Made by a program: the position numbers and the translations under genes. Shown here one piece after another: positions 50,457 to 59,001 of a stretch of 64,000 nt of DNA (positions are counted from its first letter, which is position 1; each line of letters opens with the position of its first letter). The notes under the pieces were generated by a model. That model was not told the DNA's origin. It saw only the letters and a program-made list of their open reading frames with translations, and did not search any database. This DNA comes from Streptomyces adelaidensis. GTDB taxonomy: Bacteria; Actinomycetota; Actinomycetes; Streptomycetales; Streptomycetaceae. Where the stretch lies: positions 120,638-184,637 of the forward strand of contig NZ_JAEMUX010000008.1 of assembly GCF_016598475.1 (NCBI RefSeq). The letters run 5' to 3'.

Positions 50457-53021
50457 ATGGGACGCGGGAAGCTTCGGATCTACCTCGGTGCGGCACCGGG
50501 CGTCGGCAAGACATACGCGATGCTGTCCGAGGCGCACCGCCGCGTCGAACGCGGCACCGACTGCGTGGTCGCCTTCGTGGAGCACCACAATCGGCCGCGC
50601 ACCGAGGTGATGCTGCACGGTCTTGAGCAGATCCCCCGCCGGGAGCTGGCCTACCGGGACGCGGTCTTCACCGAGATGGACGTGGACGCCGTCCTCGCCC
50701 GGCGGCCCCAGGTGGCCCTCGTGGACGAGCTCGCGCACACGAATGTCCCCGGCTCGCGCAACGACAAGCGCTGGCAGGACGTCGAGGAGCTGCTGGCGGC
50801 CGGGGTCGACGTGATATCGACCGTCAACATCCAGCACCTGGAGTCGCTCGGCGATGTCGTCGAGTCGATAACCGGTGTGCGGCAGCGCGAGACCGTCCCC
50901 GACGAGGTGGTGCGGCGGGCCGACCAGATAGAGCTGGTCGACATGTCGCCCCAGGCACTGCGGCGACGGATGGCGCACGGCAACATCTACAAGCCCGACA
51001 AGGTCGACGCCGCCCTGTCGAACTACTTCCGGCCCGGGAACCTGACCGCGCTGCGGGAGCTGGCCCTGCTGTGGGTGGCGGACCGGGTCGACGAGTACCT
51101 CAACGCGTACCGCAGCGAGCACCAGGTGTCGAGGATCTGGGGCTCGCGGGAGCGGATCGTCGTCGGGCTGACCGGCGGCCCCGAGGGGCGGACCCTGATC
51201 CGCCGGGCCGCCCGGCTCGCCGAGAAGGGCGCTGGCGGCGAGGTGATGGCCGTCTACATCGCCCGCAGCGACGGCCTCACCTCCGCCTCGCCCAAGGAAC
51301 TCGCCGTCCAGCGCACCCTCGTCGAGGACCTCGGCGGAACGTTCCACCATGTCGTCGGCGACGACATCCCGGCCGCCCTGCTGGCCTTCGCGCGCGGGCT
51401 CAACGCCACCCAGATCGTTCTAGGCGTCTCCCGCCGCAAGAGCTGGCAGTACGTCTTCGGGCCGGGCGTCGGCGCGACCGTCGCCCGGGACTCCGGCCCC
51501 GACCTCGACGTCCACCTGATCACCCACGGCGAGGCGGGCAAGGGACGCGGACTGCCCGTGGCCCGGGGCGCGCGGCTGGGCCGGGCCCGGACGATCTGGG
51601 GCTGGCTGGTCGGCACGGCCGGACCCGTGCTGCTGGCGCTGCTGCCGGCCAACCTCGAAACCGATCTGGGCCTCGCCAACGACATGCTCCTGTTCCTGTC
51701 GCTGACGGTGGCGGCGGCCCTGCTGGGCGGTCTGCTGCCGGCGCTGGCCTCCGCGGTGCTGGGCTCGCTGCTGCTCAACTGGTTCTTCACCCAGCCGGTG
51801 CACACCCTGACCGTCGACGACCCCAAGAACATCGTCGCCATCGCGGTCTTCATAGGGGTCGCGGTGTCCGTGGCGTCCGTGGTGGACCTGGCGGCCCGGC
51901 GCACGCACCAGGCGGCCCGGCTGCGCGCCGAGTCGGAGATCCTGTCCTTCCTCGCGGGCAGTGTGCTGCGCGGCGAGACCAGCCTGGAGGCCCTGCTGGA
52001 ACGGGTCCGCGAGACCTTCGGGATGGAGTCGGTGGCCCTCCTGGAGCGTGAGAGCGATGTGGACCCGTGGACCTGTGCGGGCAGCGTGGGCGCGCGGCAG
52101 CCCGTGGACCGACCGGAGGCCGCGGACGTGGACATGCCGGTCGGCGACCACATGGCGCTCGCCCTCTCCGGGCGCGTCCTGCCCGCCGAGGACCGCCGGG
52201 TGCTGGCCGCGTTCGCCGCGCAGGCCGCCGTCGTACTGGACCGCCGACGCCTCCAGCAGGAGGCCGACCAGGCCAAGGAACTCGCCGAGGGCAACCGCAT
52301 CCGCACCGCGCTGCTCGCCGCCGTCAGCCACGACCTGCGCACCCCGCTGGCCGGGATCAAGGCCGCCGTGTCGTCCCTGCGCTCCGACGACGTGGCCTGG
52401 TCGGAGGAGGACCGGGCCGAACTGCTCGAAGGCATCGAGGCGGGCGCGGACCGGCTCGACCACCTCGTGGGCAACCTCCTCGACATGTCCCGCCTCCAGA
52501 CCGGCACGGTCACCACACTGATCCGCGAGATCGACCTCGACGAGGTGGTGCCGATGGCCCTCGGCGGTGTCCCCGAAGGCAGTGTCGGACTGGAGATCCC
52601 CGAGAGCCTGCCCATGGTCGCCGTCGACCCCGGGCTGCTGGAGCGCTCGGTCGCCAACATCGTCGAGAACGCCGTCAAGTACAGCCCGCCCGGCGCACCC
52701 GTCCACGTCTCCGCCAGCGCGCACGGCGGCCGCGTCGAGGTACGGGTCACCGACCGCGGCCCCGGCGTCCCCGACGAGGCCAAGGACCGCATCTTCGCGC
52801 CCTTCCAGCGCTACGGCGACGCCCCGCGCGGTGCCGGTGTGGGGCTGGGGCTCGCCGTCGCCCGCGGCTTCGCCGAGGCCATGGGCGGCACGCTCGACGC
52901 CGAGGACACCCCCGGCGGAGGCCTCACCATGGTGCTCACGGTGCGGGCCGCGGCGAACGGCGCCCGGCCCGCCGCCGTCACGGTGGACACGGTCACATCG
53001 GCAGAGAGGCAGACCACATGA
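50457..53021 (+). CDS. kdpD: Sensor histidine kinase KdpD
   Basis: An 854-residue kinase. The N-terminal KdpD domain (about 5-210) has the P-loop GAAPGVGKTYAM, VALVDELAHTNVPGSRN and STVNIQHLESL. A universal-stress (USP) domain follows (about 225-355), the c-di-AMP or potassium-sensing module in other KdpD proteins. Four membrane segments lie at about 375-475, then a GAF-like region. The phospho-acceptor is in AVSHDLRTPLAGIKAAV (about 622-640), with NIVENAVKYSPP and GVGLGLAVARGFAEAMGG for ATP. It should sense potassium limitation or osmotic stress. ATG 50457 is preferred (MGRGKLRIYLGAAPGVGKT). No kdpFABC genes lie in the window. Confidence 0.95.
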   Translation: MGRGKLRIYLGAAPGVGKTYAMLSEAHRRVERGTDCVVAFVEHHNRPRTEVMLHGLEQIPRRELAYRDAVFTEMDVDAVLARRPQVALVDELAHTNVPGSRNDKRWQDVEELLAAGVDVISTVNIQHLESLGDVVESITGVRQRETVPDEVVRRADQIELVDMSPQALRRRMAHGNIYKPDKVDAALSNYFRPGNLTALRELALLWVADRVDEYLNAYRSEHQVSRIWGSRERIVVGLTGGPEGRTLIRRAARLAEKGAGGEVMAVYIARSDGLTSASPKELAVQRTLVEDLGGTFHHVVGDDIPAALLAFARGLNATQIVLGVSRRKSWQYVFGPGVGATVARDSGPDLDVHLITHGEAGKGRGLPVARGARLGRARTIWGWLVGTAGPVLLALLPANLETDLGLANDMLLFLSLTVAAALLGGLLPALASAVLGSLLLNWFFTQPVHTLTVDDPKNIVAIAVFIGVAVSVASVVDLAARRTHQAARLRAESEILSFLAGSVLRGETSLEALLERVRETFGMESVALLERESDVDPWTCAGSVGARQPVDRPEAADVDMPVGDHMALALSGRVLPAEDRRVLAAFAAQAAVVLDRRRLQQEADQAKELAEGNRIRTALLAAVSHDLRTPLAGIKAAVSSLRSDDVAWSEEDRAELLEGIEAGADRLDHLVGNLLDMSRLQTGTVTTLIREIDLDEVVPMALGGVPEGSVGLEIPESLPMVAVDPGLLERSVANIVENAVKYSPPGAPVHVSASAHGGRVEVRVTDRGPGVPDEAKDRIFAPFQRYGDAPRGAGVGLGLAVARGFAEAMGGTLDAEDTPGGGLTMVLTVRAAANGARPAAVTVDTVTSAERQTT

Positions 53022-53698
53022 CCCGGGTGCTCGTGGTCGACGACGAGCCGCAGATCGTACGCGCGCTCGTGATCAACCTGAAGGCCCGCCAGTACGAGGT
53101 CGACTCGGCCCATGACGGGGCGACCGCCCTCGGACTCGCCGCCGCCCGTCACCCCGACGTCGTCGTCCTCGACCTCGGCCTGCCCGACATGGACGGCGTC
53201 GAAGTGATCAGGGGCCTGCGCGGCTGGACCCGCGTCCCGATCCTCGTCCTGTCCGCCCGGCACTCCTCCGACGAGAAGGTCGAGGCCCTCGACGCGGGCG
53301 CCGACGACTACGTCACCAAGCCCTTCGGCATGGACGAACTGCTCGCCCGGCTGCGCGCCGCCGTCCGCCGCGCCGAGCCCGTCGGCGACGAGGGCGACGT
53401 GATCGTGGAGACCGGCGACTTCACCGTGGACCTGGCTGCGAAGAAGGTGAACCGGGACGGCAAGGACGTCCGGCTGACCCCCACGGAATGGCACCTCCTG
53501 GAGGTGCTGGTCCGCAACACCGGGCGCCTGGTCAGCCAGCGGCAGCTGCTCCAGGAGGTCTGGGGACCGTCGTACGGGACGGAGACGAACTACCTGCGGG
53601 TCTACATGGCACAGCTGCGGCGCAAGCTGGAGGGGGACCCGTCGCGGCCGAGGCACTTCATCACGGAGGCGGGGATGGGGTACCGGTTCGAGAAGTGA
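53018..53698 (+). CDS. kdpE: Response regulator KdpE
   Basis: A 226-residue OmpR/PhoB-type regulator that overlaps kdpD by four bases (ATGA). The receiver has VVDDEPQ, Asp52 in VVVLDLGLPDMDG, Ser in VLSARHS and Lys in VTKPFG. The winged helix has VRLTPTEWHLLEVLVRNTGRLVS and TNYLRVYMAQLRRKLEGDPSRP, ending with GMGYRFEK. In other bacteria KdpE activates kdpFABC under potassium limitation. Here the adjacent genes encode other potassium-related proteins. Confidence 0.95.
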   Translation: MTRVLVVDDEPQIVRALVINLKARQYEVDSAHDGATALGLAAARHPDVVVLDLGLPDMDGVEVIRGLRGWTRVPILVLSARHSSDEKVEALDAGADDYVTKPFGMDELLARLRAAVRRAEPVGDEGDVIVETGDFTVDLAAKKVNRDGKDVRLTPTEWHLLEVLVRNTGRLVSQRQLLQEVWGPSYGTETNYLRVYMAQLRRKLEGDPSRPRHFITEAGMGYRFEK

Positions 53699-53797
53699 GC
53701 GGGGCGGGCGTCGGAGCCGATGGGGTCGGTGGCGCCGGTGGGAACGGTCGGCGTACGGGGGTGCGGCACTGTCGGCGGGCCCCGGTAGGCTTTTGGC

Positions 53798-54196
53798 ATG
53801 AGTGCTGTTCCGCGTTCCGAGAAGCCGGCGGGCCGCTTCCGGCGCATGCTCGACCGGCTCTCCTCCTCCCAGGAGGACCTGGAGTCGGAGGAGCTGCGCG
53901 AGGACGCGGAGACCGCGGGTTGCACGCGCATCTGTGACTGCCACGACCGACAGATAGTGACGGTTACTGGTACCTTGCGCACGGTCACGCTGCGCCCCCG
54001 GGCCGGTGTCCCGGCCCTGGAGGCCGAGCTGTTCGACGGTTCGGCCGCCCTGGACGTGGTGTGGCTCGGCAGACGCTCCATCGTCGGGATAGAGCCGGGG
54101 CGCAAGCTGATCGCATCCGGCCGGGTCTCGATGAGCCGGGGCCGTAGGGTGCTGTTCAATCCGAAGTACGAACTCAGACCGCTCGGACGGGAGTAG
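53798..54196 (+). CDS. OB-fold nucleic-acid-binding-like protein
   Basis: A 132-residue protein. MSAVPRSEKPAGRFRRMLDRL is followed by a helix (SSSQEDLESEELREDAETAG), a Cys pair (CTRICDCHDR, about 42-51) and an OB-fold strand set with TVTGTLRTVTLRPRAGVPAL, ELFDGSAALDVVWLGRRSIVGIEPGRKLIASGRVS. Such proteins sit between kdpE-like and DUF3159 genes in actinobacteria. The fold can bind nucleic acids or nucleotides; the ligand is not known. TAGGCT lies six bases before ATG 53798, a leaderless-type start. The DUF3159 gene follows three bases after the stop. Confidence 0.82.
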   Translation: MSAVPRSEKPAGRFRRMLDRLSSSQEDLESEELREDAETAGCTRICDCHDRQIVTVTGTLRTVTLRPRAGVPALEAELFDGSAALDVVWLGRRSIVGIEPGRKLIASGRVSMSRGRRVLFNPKYELRPLGRE

Positions 54197-54199
54197 CCG

Positions 54200-54967
54200 G
54201 TGACGTCGCTCGACAAGCCGACGGAGGACGCCCAGCGTGAGGTCCAGGACGCCCCAGGCGGACCGGACGGCTCGCCGGACTCCAGGGCGGTGACCGAGGC
54301 CGCGCTGTTCGAGGCGTTCGGCGGCGTGCGGGGCATGGTCGAGACCGTGTTGCCCGGCCTTCTCTTCGTCTCGATCTTCACGATCAACAAGGATCTGCAC
54401 TCGGCGGCCCTCGCGGCCCTCGGCGTCTCCGTCCTGCTGGTCGTCGTACGGCTGGTCATGAAGGACACCGTCAAGCACGCCTTCAGCGGTGTCTTCGGGG
54501 TCGCCTTCGGTGTGGTCTTCGCGATGATGACCGGCAACGCCAAGGACTTCTATCTGCCGGGCATGCTGTACACGCTGGGCCTCGCGCTCGCGTACATCTT
54601 CACGACGCTGGCGGGCGTACCGCTGATCGGGCTGATGCTCGGACCGGTGTTCAAGGAGAACCTGTCCTGGCGGACCCGCAACCCCGGCCGCAAGAAGGCG
54701 TACGCGAAGGCGAGCTACGCCTGGGGGCTGATCCTGCTAGCCAAGTGCGCGATCCTCTTCCCGCTGTACTGGTGGGCCGACACCACCCAGCTGGGGTGGG
54801 TGCTCATCGCCCTGAAGATCCCGCCGTTCCTGCTCGCCGTGTGGCTGACCTGGGTGTTCCTCGCCAAGGCGCCGGCGCCGATCGACGTGTTCGCGGAGAT
54901 GGAGGCGGCCGAGCAGGCGGAGAAGGAGCGGAAGTCCGCGGAGCGGGCGGCCGCCACCGGGGAGTGA
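54200..54967 (+). CDS. DUF3159 integral membrane protein
   Basis: A 255-residue protein with about six membrane segments: VETVLPGLLFVSIFTIN, LAALGVSVLLVVVRLVM, GVFGVAFGVVFAMMTGN, YTLGLALAYIFTTLAGVPLIGLML, LILLAKCAILFPLYWWAD and VLIALKIPPFLLAVWLTWVFL. A basic cytosolic loop (SWRTRNPGRKKAYAKASY) and an acidic, charged tail complete it. The family resembles VC0807-like/intracellular-septation-like membrane proteins and has no assigned function. It is always next to trkA genes in Streptomyces, hinting at a role in potassium transport or its control. GTG 54200. Confidence 0.85.
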   Translation: MTSLDKPTEDAQREVQDAPGGPDGSPDSRAVTEAALFEAFGGVRGMVETVLPGLLFVSIFTINKDLHSAALAALGVSVLLVVVRLVMKDTVKHAFSGVFGVAFGVVFAMMTGNAKDFYLPGMLYTLGLALAYIFTTLAGVPLIGLMLGPVFKENLSWRTRNPGRKKAYAKASYAWGLILLAKCAILFPLYWWADTTQLGWVLIALKIPPFLLAVWLTWVFLAKAPAPIDVFAEMEAAEQAEKERKSAERAAATGE

Positions 54968-54970
54968 CGA

Positions 54971-55059
54971 CAGGCTGATACACGGAAGCCGATACGTGGA
55001 GGGGGCGCCCGGGATTTCTCCGGGCGCCCCCTCCACGTATCAGCCTCCGTATCGGCCTG
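54971..55059. terminator. Strong bidirectional terminator with extended imperfect arms
   Basis: A perfect 22-base stem (54991-55012 with 55020-55041, 7-base loop) sits between the convergent DUF3159 and trkA genes. Outside it the arms continue to pair imperfectly (CAGGC at 54971-54975 with GCCTG at 55055-55059), so the whole hairpin spans 89 bases. Confidence 0.9.
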
Positions 55060-55071
55060 CGGCGTCAGCCG

Positions 55072-55752
55072 TCAGCTGGTCGCCGCGTCCTCGCGGCGGA
55101 CCGACAGCAGGTCCTCCAGCTGTTCCTCGCGGGCCTGGGCGGCCACGAAGAGCAGTTCGTCGCCCGCCTCCAGGGAGTCGTCCGGGGTGGGGGTGAGGAC
55201 CCGGGTGCCGCGGATGATGGTGACCAGGGAGGTGTCCTCGGGCCACTCGACCTCGCCCACCTGCGTGCCGGCCAGCGCCGACTCGGGCGGCAGGGTCAGC
55301 TCGACCAGGTTGGCGTCGCCGTGGCTGAAGCGGAGGAGCCGGACCAGGTCGCCGACGCTGACGGCCTCCTCCACCAGGGCCGACATCAGCCGGGGGGTCG
55401 AGACGGCCACGTCCACACCCCAGGACTCGTTGAACAGCCACTCGTTCTTGGGGTTGTTGACGCGGGCGACGACGCGCGGTACGCCGTACTCCGTCTTCGC
55501 CAGCAGGGAGACGACCAGGTTCACCTTGTCGTCGCCGGTCGCGGCGATCACCACGTTGCAGCGCTGGAGCGCCGCCTCGTCCAGGGACGTGATCTCGCAG
55601 GCGTCGGCCAGCAGCCACTCCGCCTGGGGGACGCGCTCGACCGAGATGGCGGTCGGCGCCTTGTCGATGAGAAGGATCTCGTGGCCGTTCTCCAGCAGTT
55701 CGCCCGCGATCGAGCGACCGACTGCGCCGGCTCCGGCAATGGCGACTCTCAT
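55072..55752 (-). CDS. trkA: TrkA/KtrA-type RCK potassium-channel regulator, second copy
   Basis: A 226-residue cytosolic protein. The RCK_N domain (about 1-130) has the Rossmann motif IAGAGAVGRSIAGELLENG (about 4-22), then VVIAATGDDKVNLVVSLLAK and RVNNPKNEWLFNESWGVDV. RCK_C (about 140-215) shows LVELTLPPESALAGTQVGEVEWPEDTSLVTIIRG and DELLFVAAQ. Such proteins bind nucleotides (NAD, ADP/ATP) and, in RCK_C, c-di-AMP, and gate potassium channels. It shares one base (TGATG) with the first trkA gene, so both are one operon. Confidence 0.9.
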   Translation of the reverse strand: MRVAIAGAGAVGRSIAGELLENGHEILLIDKAPTAISVERVPQAEWLLADACEITSLDEAALQRCNVVIAATGDDKVNLVVSLLAKTEYGVPRVVARVNNPKNEWLFNESWGVDVAVSTPRLMSALVEEAVSVGDLVRLLRFSHGDANLVELTLPPESALAGTQVGEVEWPEDTSLVTIIRGTRVLTPTPDDSLEAGDELLFVAAQAREEQLEDLLSVRREDAATS

Positions 55753-56423
55753 CAGTGACCGCTCTCCTCGTCGGGGCCCTCGGCGAAGGACGCCTCGACC
55801 TTCTCGACGTCGTCGGTACGCATCATCACGTGCACGAGGTCGCCCTCCTGCAGCACCGTCTGCGAGCTGGGCAGGACGGCCTCGCCCAGGCGGGTGAGGA
55901 AGGCGACGCGGACGCCGGTCTCGTCCTGCATCTTGCTGATCTTGTGGCCCACCCAGGCCGAGGAGGCGTGCACCTCGGCGAGCTGTACGCCGCCGGTGGG
56001 GTCGCGCCACAGCGGTTCGGCCCCGGAGGGCAGCAGCCGGCGGAGCATCTGGTCGGCGGTCCAGCGGACCGTGGCGACCGTGGGGATGCCGAGACGCTGG
56101 TAGACCTCGGCGCGGCGCGGGTCGTAGATCCGCGCCGCCACGTTCTCGATGCCGAACATCTCGCGGGCGACCCGGGCGGCGATGATGTTGGAGTTGTCGC
56201 CGCTGGAGACGGCGGCGAACGCGCCGGCCTCCTCGATGCCCGCCTCGCGCAGGGTGTCCCGGTCGAAGCCGACGCCGGTGACGCGACGGCCGCCGAATCC
56301 CGAGCCGAGCCGACGGAAGGCCGTGGGGTCCTGGTCGATCACGGCGACCGTGTGCCCCTGTTGCTCCAGGGTCTGGGCGAGGGTGGAACCCACTCGCCCG
56401 CAGCCCATGATGACGATGTGCAC
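55752..56423 (-). CDS. trkA: TrkA/KtrA-type RCK potassium-channel regulator, first copy
   Basis: A 223-residue RCK protein. MHIVIMGCGRVGSTLAQTLE is the nucleotide-binding motif, followed by VIDQDPTAFRRLGSGFGGRRV and VSSGDNSNIIAARVAREMF. RCK_C has LAEVHASSAWVGHKISKMQDETGVRVAFLTRLG. It precedes the second copy. Together they could form a heteromeric gating ring for a Trk/Ktr-type or KimA-like transporter; no TrkH/KtrB channel subunit is present in the window. Start ATG 56423. Confidence 0.9.
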   Translation of the reverse strand: MHIVIMGCGRVGSTLAQTLEQQGHTVAVIDQDPTAFRRLGSGFGGRRVTGVGFDRDTLREAGIEEAGAFAAVSSGDNSNIIAARVAREMFGIENVAARIYDPRRAEVYQRLGIPTVATVRWTADQMLRRLLPSGAEPLWRDPTGGVQLAEVHASSAWVGHKISKMQDETGVRVAFLTRLGEAVLPSSQTVLQEGDLVHVMMRTDDVEKVEASFAEGPDEESGH

Positions 56424-56833
56424 GACCGTCCTTCCGGTGTCAATAGCTACTGTTCAGCCGAAACGTCAAAAACAGGGTCTCACACCGTCGCCCAAGCTAC
56501 ACAGGCACGGTCGGCCAAGGGCACCCCTGTGCGGTTCCGGTTCACATCGTGGGCCGTCGCCGGCTGATCCGGCGGACGCTGACCATCGTCAGGACGCCGA
56601 GACCGGCCAGGGAAACCAGGGCGCCGATCAGTTCCGCGGTCGCGGCCTGCATGGAGCCTCCAGAGGGTGAGGGGGACGGGATTCGTCATATGGACGGGGA
56701 CGCCGTCCATTAGGCGGGAGGATGCGTGATGTGACGCACTTCGTGGTCGCGGCCGGACCGATTTCACCCCGGGGCCCGCCGGGATTTCACCCGGATGTGC
56801 CCAGAACCGGTCGGGGCGCTTACGATCCTCAGC
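56424..56833. other. Intergenic region between trkA and KimA-like genes
   Basis: The 410 bases between divergent genes contain the 36-residue reading frame (56542-56652) and the promoters of both sides. TACGAT (56821-56826) lies seven bases before the importer GTG, suggesting a leaderless message. Nothing else was recognised. Confidence 0.5.
56542..56652 (-). CDS. 36-residue single-pass membrane peptide
   Basis: ATG 56652 to TGA 56542 encodes MQAATAELIGALVSLAGLG followed by VLTMVSVRRISRRRPTM. GGAGG lies at an ideal distance before the start. A hydrophobic helix (about 8-26) is followed by a strongly basic tail (RRISRRRP), as in small bacterial membrane peptides. It lies in the gap between trkA and the potassium-importer gene, on the trkA strand but upstream of trkA. 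It could be a subunit comparable in size to KdpF or other small regulators of potassium transporters. Confidence 0.65.
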   Translation of the reverse strand: MQAATAELIGALVSLAGLGVLTMVSVRRISRRRPTM

Positions 56834-58909
56834 GTGTCCAAACTGACCGACGTGCCCAAACGGATTCTGATCGGGCGCGCTCTGCGCAGCGACCGGCTCG
56901 GAGAAACGCTCCTGCCGAAGCGCATCGCACTCCCCGTCTTCGCCTCCGACCCGCTCTCCTCCGTGGCGTACGCACCAGGGGAGGTGCTGCTGGTCCTCTC
57001 CATCGCGGGCGTGTCGGCCTACCACTTCAGCCCCTGGATCGCTGTGGCGGTCGTCGTACTGATGTTCACCGTGGTGGCGTCGTACCGGCAGAACGTGCAC
57101 GCCTACCCGAGCGGCGGCGGCGACTACGAGGTGGCGAACACCAACCTCGGTCCCAAGGCCGGTCTCACCGTCGCCAGCGCGCTCCTCGTCGACTACGTCC
57201 TGACCGTCGCCGTGTCCATCTCCTCCGGTGTGGAGAACCTCGGCTCGGCCGTCCCCTTCTTCGTCGAGCACAAGGTGCTGTGCGCGATCGGCATCATCGT
57301 CCTGCTCACGCTGATGAACCTGCGCGGGGTGAAGGAGTCCGGGAATCTCTTCGCGATCCCGACGTACGTCTTCGTCGTCGGCGTCTTCGTGATGATCGCC
57401 TGGGGCGCGTTCCGCGGTCTGGTCCTCGACGAGACGATGCGGGCACCCACGGCCGGCCTGGAGATCAAGGCCGAGCAACAGGGCCTCGCCGGCTTCGCGC
57501 TGGTCTTCCTGATGCTGCGGGCCTTCTCCTCCGGTTGTGCCGCGCTCACCGGCGTCGAGGCCATCTCCAACGGCGTCCCCGCCTTCCGCAAGCCCAAGTC
57601 GAAGAACGCGGCGACCACGCTCGCGGCGATGGGTCTGCTCGCCGTCACCATGTTCTGCGGCATCATCGGCCTCGCGATGGCCACCAACGTACGGATGGCC
57701 GAGAACCCGGCGGTCGACCTGCTGCGCGACGGCTCCCCGGTCGGCGACTCCTACGTCCAGAACCCGGTGATCTCACAGGTCGCCGCCGCCGTCTTCGGCG
57801 ACGGCACGTTCTTCTTCATCGTGCTGGCCGCCGCCACCGCGCTCGTCCTGTTCCTGGCCGCCAACACCGCGTACAACGGCTTCCCGCTGCTCGGCTCGAT
57901 CCTCGCCCAGGACCGCTACCTCCCGCGCCAGCTGCACACCCGCGGCGACCGCCTCGCCTTCTCCAACGGCATCGTGCTCCTCGCGGGCGCCGCCGTACTC
58001 CTCGTATGGATCTACGGCGCCGACTCCACCCGCCTCATCCAGCTGTACATCGTCGGTGTGTTCGTCTCCTTCACGCTCAGCCAGACCGGCATGGTCCGGC
58101 ACTGGAACCGCCATCTGCGCAGCGAGAAGGACCCGGCCAAGCGGCGTCACATGGTCCGCTCCCGCGCGATCAACGCCTTCGGCGCCTTCTTCACCGGGCT
58201 GGTCCTGATCGTCGTCCTCGTCACCAAGTTCACGCACGGCGCCTGGGTCGCCCTGCTCGGCATGGTGATCTTCTACGCGACGATGACGGCCATCCGTAAG
58301 CACTACGACCGGGTCGCCGCGGAGATCGCCGCGCCCGACGGCCCGAGCGACGACGTCGTACGGCCGTCCCGGGTGCACTCGGTGGTCCTGATCTCGAAGA
58401 TCCACCGCCCCACCCTGCGCGCCCTCGCCTACGCCAAACTGATGCGCTCCCACACCCTGGAGGCGCTCAGCGTCAACGTCGACGCGGCCGAGACCAAGGC
58501 GCTCCAGGAGGAGTGGACGCGGCGCGGCATCGACGTACCGCTGAAGGTCCTCGACTCGCCGTACCGCGAGGTCACGCGGCCGGTCATCGAGTACGTCAAG
58601 GGTCTGCGCAAGGAGTCCCCGCGCGACGCGGTGTCGGTCATCATCCCCGAGTACGTGGTCGGCCACTGGTACGAGCACCTGCTGCACAACCAGAGCGCAC
58701 TCCGGCTCAAGGGCCGGCTGCTGTTCACGCCGGGCGTGATGGTGACCTCCGTGCCCTACCAGCTGGAGTCCTCCGAGGTCGCCAAGCGCCGGGCGCGCAA
58801 GCGGCAGGAGTGGAGCGCGCCGGGTTCGGTGCGGCGTGGTCCGGCGACCGAGCGCCCCAAGGAGTCGACGAAGGAGTCCTCGGGCAGCGGCGGTGGGGGC
58901 AAGGGCTGA
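56834..58909 (+). CDS. KimA-type high-affinity potassium importer (APC superfamily)
   Basis: A 691-residue protein with twelve hydrophobic segments and a cytosolic C-terminal domain. Segments match the KimA (Bacillus YdaO) potassium/proton symporter: PVFASDPLSSVAYAPGEVLL, NVHAYPSGGGDYEVANTNLG, LLVDYVLTVAVSISSG, AFSSGCAALTGVEAISNGVP and RGDRLAFSNGIVLL. The cytosolic part (about 500-690) is USP-like and ends with LHNQSALRLKGRLLFTPG and VMVTSVPYQLESSEV; in KimA this domain binds c-di-AMP, which shuts off transport. Database labels for it are usually amino-acid permease, but the KimA-like segments plus the trkA and kdpDE neighbours make potassium import the better inference. GTG 56834. Confidence 0.85.
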   Translation: MSKLTDVPKRILIGRALRSDRLGETLLPKRIALPVFASDPLSSVAYAPGEVLLVLSIAGVSAYHFSPWIAVAVVVLMFTVVASYRQNVHAYPSGGGDYEVANTNLGPKAGLTVASALLVDYVLTVAVSISSGVENLGSAVPFFVEHKVLCAIGIIVLLTLMNLRGVKESGNLFAIPTYVFVVGVFVMIAWGAFRGLVLDETMRAPTAGLEIKAEQQGLAGFALVFLMLRAFSSGCAALTGVEAISNGVPAFRKPKSKNAATTLAAMGLLAVTMFCGIIGLAMATNVRMAENPAVDLLRDGSPVGDSYVQNPVISQVAAAVFGDGTFFFIVLAAATALVLFLAANTAYNGFPLLGSILAQDRYLPRQLHTRGDRLAFSNGIVLLAGAAVLLVWIYGADSTRLIQLYIVGVFVSFTLSQTGMVRHWNRHLRSEKDPAKRRHMVRSRAINAFGAFFTGLVLIVVLVTKFTHGAWVALLGMVIFYATMTAIRKHYDRVAAEIAAPDGPSDDVVRPSRVHSVVLISKIHRPTLRALAYAKLMRSHTLEALSVNVDAAETKALQEEWTRRGIDVPLKVLDSPYREVTRPVIEYVKGLRKESPRDAVSVIIPEYVVGHWYEHLLHNQSALRLKGRLLFTPGVMVTSVPYQLESSEVAKRRARKRQEWSAPGSVRRGPATERPKESTKESSGSGGGGKG

Positions 58910-59001
58910 GGCTCGTTGGTCAGCGGCCGGACGGCACCCACGTAGACTGGTGGGCTGTTGTCCGGCCGTTTCGCTTTTCTCTCTTCTGGAGTCACCCCAC
59001 C

